From: Sphagnum compactum
Taxonomy: Eukaryota; Bryophyta; Sphagnopsida; Sphagnales
NCBI GenBank assembly: GCA_965153455.1
Contig: OZ234495.1
Location: forward strand, 19,774,875-19,838,874
DNA length: 64,000 bases
Direction: 5' to 3'
The notes beneath the pieces were generated by a model, which had not been told where the DNA came from, searched no databases, and saw only the letters and a program-made list of their open reading frames with translations. This document shows, one piece after another, positions 45,401 through 58,451 of the stretch (its first letter is position 1; each line of letters opens with the position of its first letter). A program made the position numbers and the translations under genes.

Positions 45401-46149
45401 GAGCTGATTTGATAAAATGGGTTATCAGAATTATGGTTTAAACTAATGCTCACAGAGCCATTCATGTGCTCTGAAGTCGTGAATTGAAATGCTGCATTAC
45501 TAGCTGAAACTGACAATGCAGAAACAAAAAACACAATTTTGTGCTAAAATTCAGTCAATTTGCACTGTTCATACAAGCCCTTCAAGTACCCACTTTCCAT
45601 TCACACCTTCATTGCTTGCAACACTATAATCCTCACCCAACCAACCACAACTCGTAAGTAGTCGTGGTGTTAATAACATGTTGTGCAGTATTTGATTTTG
45701 CCAATAACCCAGGGTTCCAGTTCTTTTTTTCTTTTAAAACAAATTAAAATCGAAGAACCACCGGTTCTGATTTCTGGAGGAAACAATCAGAAGTCATGAA
45801 CCTCCAGTTTTGATCAGTGTTTCAAAAGCTCAAAGAACTTGCAGCTGTCATGAAAATAGTGAGCAAAGAACCATGCGGTTATGGCCAGTTCTCTCCATTC
45901 CTTAAAATTCTATTGAGAATGGCAGTTATATATCAGAGCACGTTCTCTGCTTTTGAGAACAGCACTTATGAGATCAAAGAACCACCTTGATAACTCAGTG
46001 AGGTTTGGTGCATTTCCAACACCTGCAAAAAACTGCTTGACACTACTCGGAGCTGGATATATGGATACTTTCAATCCTAATAGAGGCATACAAAAGATAA
46101 GCACATCACATTGAGAAAAAATGTACCAACAAAAAATGCTTGGTAAATT

Positions 46150-46150
<1 letters not shown>
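39420..46150. other. Long non-genic stretch
   Basis: I find no gene with a recognisable domain. Open frames up to 137 residues occur (44103-44516 plus, 41726-42043 minus) but they lack family signatures, splice context or continuation. Purine-rich GGAAGG and G-runs appear at 39680-39760. Some frames may be remains of old transposons. Confidence 0.35.

Positions 46151-46157
<7 letters not shown>

Positions 46158-46187
<30 letters not shown>
46158..46187. repeat. (AC)n microsatellite
   Basis: About 14-15 AC dinucleotides. Confidence 0.9.
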
Positions 46188-46189
<2 letters not shown>

Positions 46190-46190
<1 letters not shown>

Positions 46191-49100
46191 TAGAATGTTT
46201 AATGACATTGGTAGGAAACACATTAAAAACACATCTGCATAATGTTTTGGGCATTTAAGTCAATCATAGTTTGCTAGATTCAAGCAATATCATAAACTAG
46301 AGTCAATATCTTTAATGGCATGTGAAATATACCTGGATTCAAAACGCTCAATTTGAGATGAAATTTGGTGGCAATGTGCAAAAATTGTACATACTCATGA
46401 CCTTGAAAGAAAAAGGGGGAAGGGGGGGGGAGGGGATTTGCAAATGGACCAAAGATTTTCTCTAGCCACCATAAAATCTTATCACATGGTCATTGTAACA
46501 ACACAAGCACATTTTACAACCATGGTAACTCAAACACAACTTGAATAAATCTGCATACTTCAATCATTTGATGATCCAAACCTATGCACAATTCCAATCA
46601 CAAACTATTATAATTTATGTAGGGAACTAAATCTATGAATCTATGAGGGTCAAATCATTTCGATCTTTCTCTTATGAGTCTCAACTGACATTGTTTGGCA
46701 AATCAAAGCATTCACCTTCACAAATTTGAACAACCCAACAAAACACTAAACCATGAAACAACCAGGGGATAGAAAGACTTTCAAAGATGAAGAATATAAT
46801 CGAAAAAAAAATCTAACAACAATTCATATTGAAGACATGATTTCCTCCAAAGACTTATCATGTGCAATCTATCAACCCCTATTGGAATCCCAGATGAACA
46901 ACCACCAAAAACAGATGCATTGGGTACATCTGGAGATCTTGAATAATCAAACATTTTCTTCCCTCAAACCCACATAACACACGAGACCTTTGTTTGCCAA
47001 ACTTTGTCACTCTCAAGATCCTTAGTAATCTTCATCATCCCCCCAATCATAAACTCCTACTCTTATTGTTAAATTGTAGTTTTCTAAAGGATGCAAAGTG
47101 TAACGAAAAACTTGTCCTTCAAAACAGTCACAGACTAAACCTTTAGGCATCCTTCCTTCCAATGTCACCAAGCATAGCAAACTGTTTACAACCTCACAAC
47201 ACATATGATAAAAAAAACCCCCGAAAAAAAAACCATTGAAAAACTTAGCTACTTGTAATAGAATTTTTGTGGCATTTTAACTTCCACCTACATCTAAACT
47301 TGACTGATGTCCAACAAGGAATGTCTGCCCAATAGTGCCACATCACACAAAGCTCACCCATAAGGAAAACCATACACAAATTAAATGATGTCGTTCATAA
47401 AGATTTTAAGAAGTTCATAACATGCAAAAGAACAAAACATTACAAAAACAAAAAAAACTCACAAGACTAGCCATGAGTCACTATTAACTATTGAACTTTT
47501 GTTGTCTTCAACTTTTTGCAGTTGACAACATTGTACATTCTCCATTAAGGTTTCATCCCATATTTTTCATCACACCCCTTTCAAATGCATCCATTAAATT
47601 CAGTAACCATAAAGAATTGATGGTAGGTATAATGTGCCCAATTGAAGATCCATGAATAATGTTCACTAGAGTTTAGGATTGATGCACATTTAAATCACAT
47701 TAACACAAATTATTATAATAAACCAATAATTTTAAAATGATTATACTTTTGAAACAAGATTCATTAGATGGCCAAATTTTGTTATTAAACAAGGAAATGG
47801 CAAATTCGTTATGGAACAAATAATGCAATTTGCAAGCATCTTAATTGCATTTTGGTTCTACAAGAACAACTAGATCCACAAATTTATTCATCTAAAACAA
47901 TAAGAGCAAGTTACCCATCCCACACCCCCTAGTTTCTCCTATCTCTTTTTGCACATAATATGTGCAAAATGGGTATGACTATCTCAATGTGAATGTTCAA
48001 ATGTGCAACACATTTGATTGGCAAAAAAAGACCAAGTATGTAAAGGTTTTATGAGAAGGCAAAATGTCACCATCTTGGTCAGTCTGCTATTCCCAAGGGA
48101 ACTTGTGTTTCACACTTCACAAATAGTATAAAAATCTATCGTTTAAAGTTATAGTAGCTTTGCTATGTGCATCTATTTTATTGTGTTGTGCATTTCAACT
48201 ACAACTTTTTCATGAACATTATTATCCTTCACTTCCAATCATGTCTCAAAGGTTATGTGTATCAACCATTGCCATTATAATTCTAATTTTGCAATATTAG
48301 TGTTCATCTAACATTAACAAATCTAAGATTCAACAAAGAAGTGGTAGAAATAAATTACTTTTTAATACTAAGCTTTACAATTGGGATCTATTTGATATAC
48401 CTTGGGGTACAATCACGGTTGGGGTACACAAAAGGAATGTCTCACCTCAAAATCACTCATAGGACACTATTTATTAATATAGGTAATATCATTGTCTTTA
48501 TTAATGTAACCCTTTTGATGAAGAAAATTCAAGATTCTAGTATCAATTCCAAAACTAGTTTTTTATATTACCAAAATTTTATGCCATCATGTAGAACATA
48601 CTTTATTTTATTTGTGGTTAAATATGAATCAATTTGAACAAATATTGTTATTCCTATTGATTCCTTTTCAATAAAATTGTGTAGTGGGACAACATTCTTG
48701 AAACATATTTTAGGACATTTAAGGACATGTTTAAATCATTCAAATCACAAAAAATCACAACCATTTCAATCACAAAGAATGTGAGTATTAAATGAAAAAA
48801 TAAATTCACCAAAATAAATGAATCCGTAAACATAGTGGTCATTCAAAGTATTTTACATTCCAAAGGTTTAGGGGGAAGTTGTATAGGAAATTTGGATCTA
48901 AAAGAAATGACATTTTTTAATGTTTTTACCAAGACTTTGGAACTCCAAATGAGAGACTATCATTCTAAAAATGTTTGGAGTCCTACATTCCTTTATGGTT
49001 TATGCTTCAACATGACATCCAAAATTTGTTTAGTTAATTGTTTTCAAATTTTGTAGCACTTTTTGGTTGAATGGCTAAACATACATGGAATCCTTTCATT

Positions 49101-52100
49101 GTTTCACATCTCAAAACATGATTTGGCCTCAAGACTCAGGACTCAGGACACAAGACAATCCTATGCATTTCATGGCTCCTATTTTGGTACCTCAACCATG
49201 ATTGTACCCCTTGGAGTTTTCCTCCTTGAAGTTCCATTTGGTAGGTTCAAAAAAAATTGTAATCTAAGAAGATTAGTAAGCAATACATAAGCAAAAGAAA
49301 AAACTATATTTAGTAGTTTCATGAGTGTGTTTGAATTTGACAACACATACATTCTTTGTGTACATTTCAATTAGTGTTGAAATCTAAAAAAAACCTAGGT
49401 GTGCAACCTTTTGCATTGTTTGTGGTTTCTTTATCCAATCTTGATTTTGAAAAGCCATTCATTAAACGAATGATCTATTAAATAACAATGCTTGAAAGAA
49501 CTTACACCATGCTTCATTGATTGTTCATTCTTTTACAAACAATTTTTGCACCTATGAAAAACTACAAACTATTCATGATGCACTTTTAAAATCATTTTCC
49601 TACACTTGGATCTAAACATAATATGCATGGTAAGTTTATATTTTTCAATTTTTTAAGAAATTACAAACCATTATTTATTGAGGACACATGGACAACGAGA
49701 AGAATTAAACACATGAATATGATGGAAACATTAAAACATCTCCACCCCACAATAATGAACATTTCTTCATATTATTTTAGAGGAAATATGCAACATGGTG
49801 ATGTAAAAACCTATGATGTGCACTAATTGCGGTTACGATATTGTGACTTTGAAGAATGCCTTTAATTGGAATTGCTTGTTACAAATTTATTGATGATAAT
49901 CATTGGTTAAATGTAAAGACTTAAATTGTTTCTCATTTTTTAAATGAATTTTTTCATAATTATGAGTAGGGATAGGTGAACATTAATTATAAAGTTAAAA
50001 TTTAGTGTAAAAATTCAATTTATTATTATGTGGTGGAAATGTTGGACTAGGTGTTATGAGAATGAAGAGCATCATAATATTAGTTTGTGTATCAATGATT
50101 AAACCAAAAGTAACATTTTATTTGGTTTTTATGAAAACAAATTCAACATATTAAAGATATCTATAAAGTGTTTTGATTTTAGGGTGAAAACCCCCCAAAC
50201 AACTATCAAAGCAGAGTGAGATCAAAAGGTTAGCTTGAAAAAATACATAAACTTAAAATGAAGACTAAGACTCCTAGGAACACCAAAATTGGTCTCCTAC
50301 GTTTGAAACTTCATTATTGGCCTCCAAACATTATTCAACCCTATTTTAGCAAAATTTGTTGACTTTGCATATAAGTAGCCTTTTTGGATGAAATATGGAT
50401 TTTGGGATGAAACCCTTATCCAAACACATGGTTATTTTACATTTAAAAATAATTGTTAGAGATAAAATAATTTTGATCAACAAAACCATGAAAGAAAGCA
50501 TTGAAAGAGTAAAATTAGGTGTTGCATCCCAAAAAGAAACACACACACATATCTAAATATGATTACAAGTTTTTATTGATTAATTAAATTATAAGCACCA
50601 CAGGTATTGCAAGTTCAACTAGATGCATTTCAAAACCAACTTTAACCATTGATGTTGTCATATCACATCATTTGAAATGATAAAATAATTTGAATTGAGT
50701 TTGTATTTTTTACTTTTTCTACAAATGATTCAATATGAAGGACTTGAAGATGGGGGTTTTTCAAAACAAAATGTTTTTTACTGTTATTTTTTTCAATCTA
50801 GAGATCAATTTATTTTTAAATTTATTAACAATATGTTTATGTTTTGTCACATATTTTATTGTAACATCAAAATGTGCTTCAATGGATTTGAATATTTATC
50901 TGTTATTTTTCACACAATTTGAAGGGAACATTAGACATATTATATATTGTATTATTGTTACGGATATTTTGATTGGTCAACATACACTCTTCCATTACCC
51001 ATGTGTAAGAACATTAGATGTTAATCCAAAAATGATGGATTGTTAATCATTTTACCTATTATATGTGTTTTAGAATGAAATAATTATGGAATGAGAATAA
51101 TTGTGATTATGTATATTATTATGTGCATGGTATTTGTGAGTTGTAGTGGACCAGTTTTTGCATGATAAGAGTTTCTACTAGTACATTTCTCTAATGTAAT
51201 TGGACTATTTCAAAAATATAAATTTGTTGAGTGTTCAAATTATGGGTAATGTTTTTAGAAATATATTTTATAACCACCTTGTATTACATCCCATGAAACA
51301 TTTTTTGTGAACAAATCCATAGGAATTTTATTAATATAATGTTTTAATGAACTTTGCAATTTTCCCTAATTTTGGTGCTTTTAAAAAGTCCATAAATTTT
51401 CAAGTCATATTGAATTGTTTTGAAAACCCTATTTGAATGGTTGATACTAAATTTGAAGAATTTAGATGGTAATTCATTACAAGCAATTATAGTGATGAAT
51501 CAATTCACAATTTTTTAAGGTATTGTTACATTAAAGGTCATGCACATAAAAACATCTTCATCATAAGTTTTTCAAATAGTTTCATGGTCATATTTAATAA
51601 TCACATACATGAATCACTTTTAATAAAATTTTGAAAATCATTTGACTTCGGACACATAATAATCCACTGTGAGACAAAAGAGGTATAGTGTTATGCCAAC
51701 TTATGGGAAACTTTAAATATAAAATGCCGAAAGTTATTGTTTTCATAAATTTGCACCTTGAAGTGATTATGTACACATGAGGATTCTATTTTAAAGCATT
51801 TCACATCTTTTAAATGACATGGAGTGATTTTTCATAAAACAATTGTAGTAAATACTAAGATGGTTTATTAATGTTTAATTATCATCATGAATTTATTAGT
51901 AAACCAATTTACCTTAATTAAAAGAAAGGTTAATCCATAGATGTTTTCACACTAAGGTGTACCACCTATCATTGAATTTGGCCCTTGTTTGAATCCATAA
52001 TTGAAATGCATAGACTTTTTTTTTATATCATGTGTTTTACAATTTAATTACTTGTTAATAGCACACAACTAAATCCCAAGTAGTTAACTCCAAATTAATA

Positions 52101-55100
52101 GTAATGTCACGGTAGAAAACCAATAAAATTAATCAAATAAAATTTAATAGCATATAATTGTGCCATAATTACTCCAATAGTAATTAGGATTTACATTTTT
52201 TTTAAAAACCTACTTTTAATAAGGTGGTAACACTATCCTTTAACATAACTACCTTCCCTAATTTCAACATTATCATTATGCTAATGAGGTGTGTGGCACT
52301 ACCTTGCCAAAATGGAGCGAGATATAACAATGAAGGGGTGGCAACTTTTCCCTATAGCAAAATTACCATTAGGGCAATGACTTCTATAAACCTAAAAAAT
52401 GATATGAACACACACCATGAAAGTACTCAAGTCCCAACTATTGGTTATCATATATATCTTCTTTCTCCTTTTTTCAGTTTACTATCACATTCTACCATCA
52501 CTCCAAAGCAAAAAAATGAAGGAAAAAATAACATAAAAAAATCTAGAAAGAAAAAAAATAGTACCAAGTTGTTTCACTACGCCAAACCATGGTCAAGAAG
52601 TATAGTAAAGGGTTAACATCTTCCCTACTCTAAGAGTCTAGTAATTAAGAAATTAAAAACCTATACTAAACATTCCCAACTTCCAAGATGAAGGTACAAG
52701 GGAATAAAAAGGAAAGAAAAGTAAAAGAGAGGGGGTAGAGAAGAGGAAGAGAAAATGATACATGTGAAAAATTTTGAGAAAAAGGTCGAAAACAAGGCCA
52801 AGGCCATCCTTTCCTTGAAATCATTCTCCTCCATAAACATGCCTACAAAAAAGTACCACTAAAGTCCCACTAAACTAGATGTAGAAGAAAATATGTTTGT
52901 CTGAGAAAAAAACTTCAATCTCCAAAAAATTTCAATTCAAAACATGTGTTCCCTCTTTGGATAGTTTTCTTAATGTCAAATAGATACTTTCAAAAGCAAA
53001 TTGTCTCTTCTCCAAATGATGTCATTGTCAATATTGTTGTTGTTTTCATCAACACCTAGAGTGATGTGATACTCATTTTGTAAACTTTAATGTTTTGGAA
53101 GATTTTTCATCAATTTTTAAAAAAATCTTCAATTCATTCCATGTCCTACCCATTGGTAAGACAATTTAATTTTCAAGCAAAGTCAACCAATTTGATAAAC
53201 ATCACATGTTGCCTCATGGGCATGCTATGAATGTTCTTAAAAATTTCACAAATATTTGCATCACAACAAAACCAACATGTATCCAAAACATTTTTGAAAA
53301 TTTTAAAATAATGAACTTTACATTTTATTAATCATTTAAAATTGAAATATTATTTTAAATTTAAAACTTTTAACAAATTACAACAACATTTAGCCTTAAC
53401 TATTTGGTCTTAGCTAAACATGTATTGCAAAAAATTCTCAAATTTATAAATAAAGCATGCTTATCCAAACAATGTTGAATACAAAACTTATTAAGGGATT
53501 ATTTGAAGTTGGGCATTAGTAAAGCACAATGCGTCAAAGGCTTAGAAATTTTGTTGTCATGAATGAATTGATTTACTAAAATTGCAACAATAATAACATG
53601 TTCTAAAAATTGAAGAATCATAGCTTCTAGTGTCATGATTCCTAAATCCAAATCAATGAATTGATATACATGATATAATATTATTATTTAGTAACAATCA
53701 ACTAATGGAATAACATGATTTTATACAAGTAGCACAATAGAATGTAAGGCATGATAACTTATTACAAATAATCACATTTTTACTAAACTCACTTTCTTTG
53801 ATTCCAAAGTTAAAGTTACCAACAAGACTTTAAATTATGAAAGTTTTATGGGTTATTTGTGCACTTTTGTAATTTGACAATTCTTCAAAAGAAACATGAA
53901 TTTTTTCTTGATAGAGTCAAAAGTTACAATTACAAAAGGATTTAAAACAATATCATCAACTCTCTATAACACCAAAATTTGGTTAATTTTTTTATTAATC
54001 AATTCATTTTTCAAATTTTTAATTATGTTAAATTATTTTGAAATATTTTTACAATTTCAAAAAATAAAAATGAAAATTTATATGAACACCAAAGTTTCCA
54101 TTTAAGAAACACATTCAAAAATTTATCTTTTTTTTTCTTAAATTTTTTTAAATCATGTTAATTGATCTCATGTTCATTTTTTTCAACTTTTATTTTTTTC
54201 TTTTATATATTATGATCATTTGCTACATTATTTAACATATGCTTCATGTTTGTTTCAAGGAAATGAAAAATATGTATATGCATCTTCACCTTGTTGATTG
54301 TAGGTTTTATACAAACAAAATACAATTTAGGGTGAAAGCACACTTCAATGGTATATTTCGAGCAAAAAAATGTACTTGTTTTTTTGATACATCTTATATT
54401 ATTTTGGGGGCAAAATTTTCCCCATTTCATCTAGTGTTTTGAGAAACATGAAAAATGAATTTTTGACACAAATCTTCCCACACAATTCTTGTTATCTTCA
54501 AATGATAGTGTTTTTTCAAAAAACTTTTATATATTCACACACTTACACTTGTTTGAATGAAAAACCTCATCTAGTTGTTTTTTGTGAAGACACATGAGTG
54601 GAATTCTTCATATATAATTGAATGGGACAATGAACTCATATGTAATATATGATTGAGTACTAAATCAAAGTTTGATAATCGTTTGAATGATTTTTGAAAT
54701 ATATTTGCACTTTGTAATATATATCAGTACGATTATAAATTTTTCATTAATATATTTTTCTTCAATATCAATTTCAAAGTGAGATTTTTTTAACAATCTT
54801 ATTCTTTGGGTTTTGAACTACCTTATTCCAAGTATTATTTGCAAAAAAACCATTTCAATATTAATTTCGTATAAGTTCAAAGACACGTAGTTTCAAAAAA
54901 TAATATTTGTGACGACTATTTTTGAACACTGTAATGTGCTTTCACCCTTCACAATTATTGTTGCTTGTTAAGGTTTAATAAGATCATCAACATGCATATT
55001 CTATTAATTAACTACTAAGATCCCATCTTCATTAAAAAAGTGACTTCTAGTTGAAGTTATAATAGATTTTTTGGAGATAATGAAAACATGGATCCCACAA

Positions 55101-55683
55101 CCTATTTGGTCATGTAGTCATACATGTCACATATGACTACAAAATCAATTATGAATGTAGTTATAGATCCATGCTTTTGGCATAGTCATAAATTCAACTC
55201 AATCAATATCATCTCAACTTCCATGCTTAATTTAAAAAAACTATTGGTTTATCATTAAAGCAACATATGAAATTCTAATCTTCGTATCTAAAAAAAATAT
55301 GATTTCAAATTTCATCATGATGACATTGCATGGTCACCTTAATATTTCATTTTATGGAAATGCTAAATGGTTCAATATATTTACATTGTCTCAAGAATCA
55401 ATTCATTAATGCAAAAATAATAGCGTAGACACATGTCAAAACAACAATGATAAATTTGAAAATGTACAAGAAATGTTGCATTAGATATCCATTGTGCAAA
55501 ACATATTGATTCCAAATCAAACTCACCATTAGTTTAGAAATATTATAACTCTTGCACCAAGCCGAGTTTTTGAAACACTAGGTTATTCCCAAAGATGTTC
55601 ATGTTGACAAATTTAACTTTCAAACATTATCTTTTGATCAGCATTTTGAGGTCCAAAAAACACAAACTTTCATACTAGAAAGT
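46190..55683. other. Long AT-rich non-genic stretch
   Basis: No coding region, RNA gene or transposon end is recognised over nearly 9.5 kb. The short frames present have AT-driven composition rich in Phe, Ile, Asn and Lys on both strands, as expected by chance. A G-run lies near 46418. Confidence 0.4.
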
Positions 55684-55755
55684 TCAATAGTTTTTTGTAC
55701 ATCCAACAAAACTATTTATTAATGTAGATTTGTTGGATGTATAAAAAACTATTGA
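55684..55755. repeat. Near-perfect inverted repeat (27-base arms, 18-base loop)
   Basis: The left arm 55684-55710 begins TCAATAGTTTTTT and ends CATCCAACAAA. The right arm 55729-55755 is its reverse complement with one mismatch (G to A in the TTTTGTAC/TTTTATAC position). The transcript would form a long hairpin. It could be a tiny foldback element or a microRNA-like precursor. Confidence 0.85.
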
Positions 55756-56644
55756 ATGTAGGCTTTACCTTAAATAATTCCAATTACAAAGTGATGCAAC
55801 TTCACTAGAGGATTACACTCTAAAATTCAAGTTAAGAAAACACGAACAAGTTGAATTTGCACTAGTAATTACATAACGCATGGTGTTTAGTAAAAGCTGC
55901 AACTGAAATATCCCAAAGTTCAAGTTAAATTTCCTAATTCAAAAGAAATTATATAGATCTTGTTTAATAACCTTAAAAGTGACCAATTTATGATTATACA
56001 AAATTCACTTATATAACCTTAAAATAAATCCTACAGAGATATAATTTCCCATATAATTAATTGTAACTCACACCATACATCAAGCACAAGCATTAATACT
56101 GGACTATTGACACTTGATCCTATTGATGTTTACAAACATGGATTAACGTACACGTCATTATCATGTCTCAAAAATAAAAAAACCATTTCTTCCATCTTCA
56201 ACCTTTGCAAATGAAAAACTTTCAAATTTATCCAAGTATAGCTATAAAAATGCTTCGTCTACAAAACTACATATTGGATTCTACTTGCATCTCCACCAAG
56301 TGAGCCATTCTACTATCAATTTTGAAAAATATTTGAACTCAACACAGTTGTTCACAAATAATTGTCAACAACTTCAATGTTGATATGCTTGACCAAAATT
56401 CAACACAAACAAATGACCAACAAGAATTCGTTCCATCTTCAATTTAATGAAGTTACCACAAACGTACGATTCTCAACTAGATCAGATCTAGACAGTTGTA
56501 CCTAATCAACAATGCAAGAGTTGTTGAAGATTATTGGACTAATCATAAACCGTTTTATTTTGCATTCAAACTTCCTGATTATGTTCCACACTATCATCAC
56601 AGAAGTTCAAGAACAACCTTTCTTCCATAACCACAACTATTGTT

Positions 56645-56786
56645 CCTGGGCCAGAGACATTACACAATCACTTTCATAAGAACATCTGTTTTGCCCAGGG
56701 CAGAGACAGTACACACCTGTTTTTCCTAGGGCAGAGACATTGCACAATCACCTTCACATCCATTTTCCCTGGGGCAGAGACATTGC
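56645..56786. repeat. Four irregular copies of a CAGAGACA-containing unit
   Basis: CCTGGG/CAGGG-(G)CAGAGACATT-like sequence occurs with CAGAGACA starting at about 56652, 56701, 56732 and 56775. Two of the copies are followed by (A/G)CACAATCAC(T/C)TTCA. Spacing is irregular (49, 31 and 43 bases). Confidence 0.75.
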
Positions 56787-56789
56787 TTC

Positions 56790-58451
56790 CTTGCGATCAG
56801 AGTTTGTTAGGTTCAATAGCATTGAGCATTAATCTGATAGTTCAATAGTGTTGGGCACAAATCTTGTATCATATGACATTTGACCAAATCACATTGCCAG
56901 AATTTGAAATTTCAGCATCTAAATTGTTGTTCCTTATGCCTCACCATATAAGATTTTTGTTATACCTTCCAACTTCAATAGATTATCAAGTTTAAATTCA
57001 GTGATTGATTTGCAAATACTGGGAATTATGAAAATATAAGAGCTTCAACATCAGAAAGGGAAGAAGAAGATGGAAGCTCTTGAGGAAAAACGCATACTTT
57101 CTTTATTACAAGAACACATCACTAACCTATGAAGATCCTGTCCTATCTAGACTTTATTTTGCACTCCTAAAAATCAAAAATTGTAACCCATAATTACAGC
57201 AAAAACGTCTGTGAGATTGCCAGAAAACTCCACTTACAATACTTTGAAAGAAGCATATTGATGAGCATAGTCATAGCTCACACCATCACCCTCTTCATGC
57301 ATAGCAGTGAAGAGATTCCATGACTTCTGAATGACTTCATCAGCTCTTCACAGTTCCTGTAGGTAAACTAGGCTTTTTTTTGGGGCAAAGCTCAAGCTCA
57401 GTGCCTGTAGATAAAGTATACAATAATTTGCCCAAGAAAAAGGGCAAAACATCTGAGTCATGAGTTTCAGTTGCATTTCTGGATGCAATAGGAAGACTAG
57501 ATCCCAATGTTCACTACCACTTTAAGGAACATAGCTAATAGAAAAAGTCAGTAGTATTCACATTCAAGCTCCAATAAGCTAACACGCTTGTGAGAGTAAG
57601 CTTCAGTTCAGTTTAGCTTGTGCCTATACAAAGCAAAGCGTGTAAGCAAAGGCATAGAGAGGCGTACATAAGAAGTGTCATGGTTGGGGCCTCTGCATCC
57701 TAAACACATCCTTAAGCACACCATTGTTGAGTACTTGGATGCAGAAACATACCTATGAGCTTGCAGAGAAAACTCCTAAACAATAAATTGAAGATAACAT
57801 GACAATGAGTGCAGTCATAACCTTATGAGAGCCACTAACAAAGTGTCAGACCATCACTTTCCTAATGAATAGCAGGGAAGACACTGCACACAAATGCCTG
57901 CACAAAAAACAAATTGATGATCAAATACACTTACCAAAACCTCAGGAAAATCTGACTAAGCCTGCCTGCAAAGATATGGATCAGACATTTTTACCTGAGC
58001 TGCATCCAAATTAGTGATATAATTGGTCACACACTAAGCACAGAGTTGCACTCGATTCTTTAGTAAGAGGTCTGCATCTTTTGCCCCTACCATGGCTATG
58101 CAAGAACAACAAATTTCTTTGCCCATTCTTTCTTAATGGCAAAGAGACAAAACAACATTCCAATTGCTCAGCACCTACCATTAAACCAATACATCAATCC
58201 CTCTGAATTTGCCCAACAGAGAGGCACAAAACTCACAATAACTATTGATATGGAACTAAGACAAGGATGCAAACCTGACAAGAGGACGACCAACTAGTGT
58301 ACTAGAACCAGAGACAACCACCTGCTTGAACAGAACCTGGTGCAATGGAGCAGGGTGCCCCTTCTCTCAGAGAACAGAAGAATTAGAACACCTCCACTAT
58401 TATGTAGAGGCAAAAGATGCTGACACAAAATTAAATCTCTAACTGCAAGTG
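56790..58451 (-). other. 3' flank of the RING-H2 gene
   Basis: Downstream of the RING stop codon the sequence is less AT-rich than further left, and probably holds the 3' untranslated region and perhaps 3' noncoding exons. I see no separate gene. No polyadenylation signal could be chosen with confidence. Confidence 0.35.
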
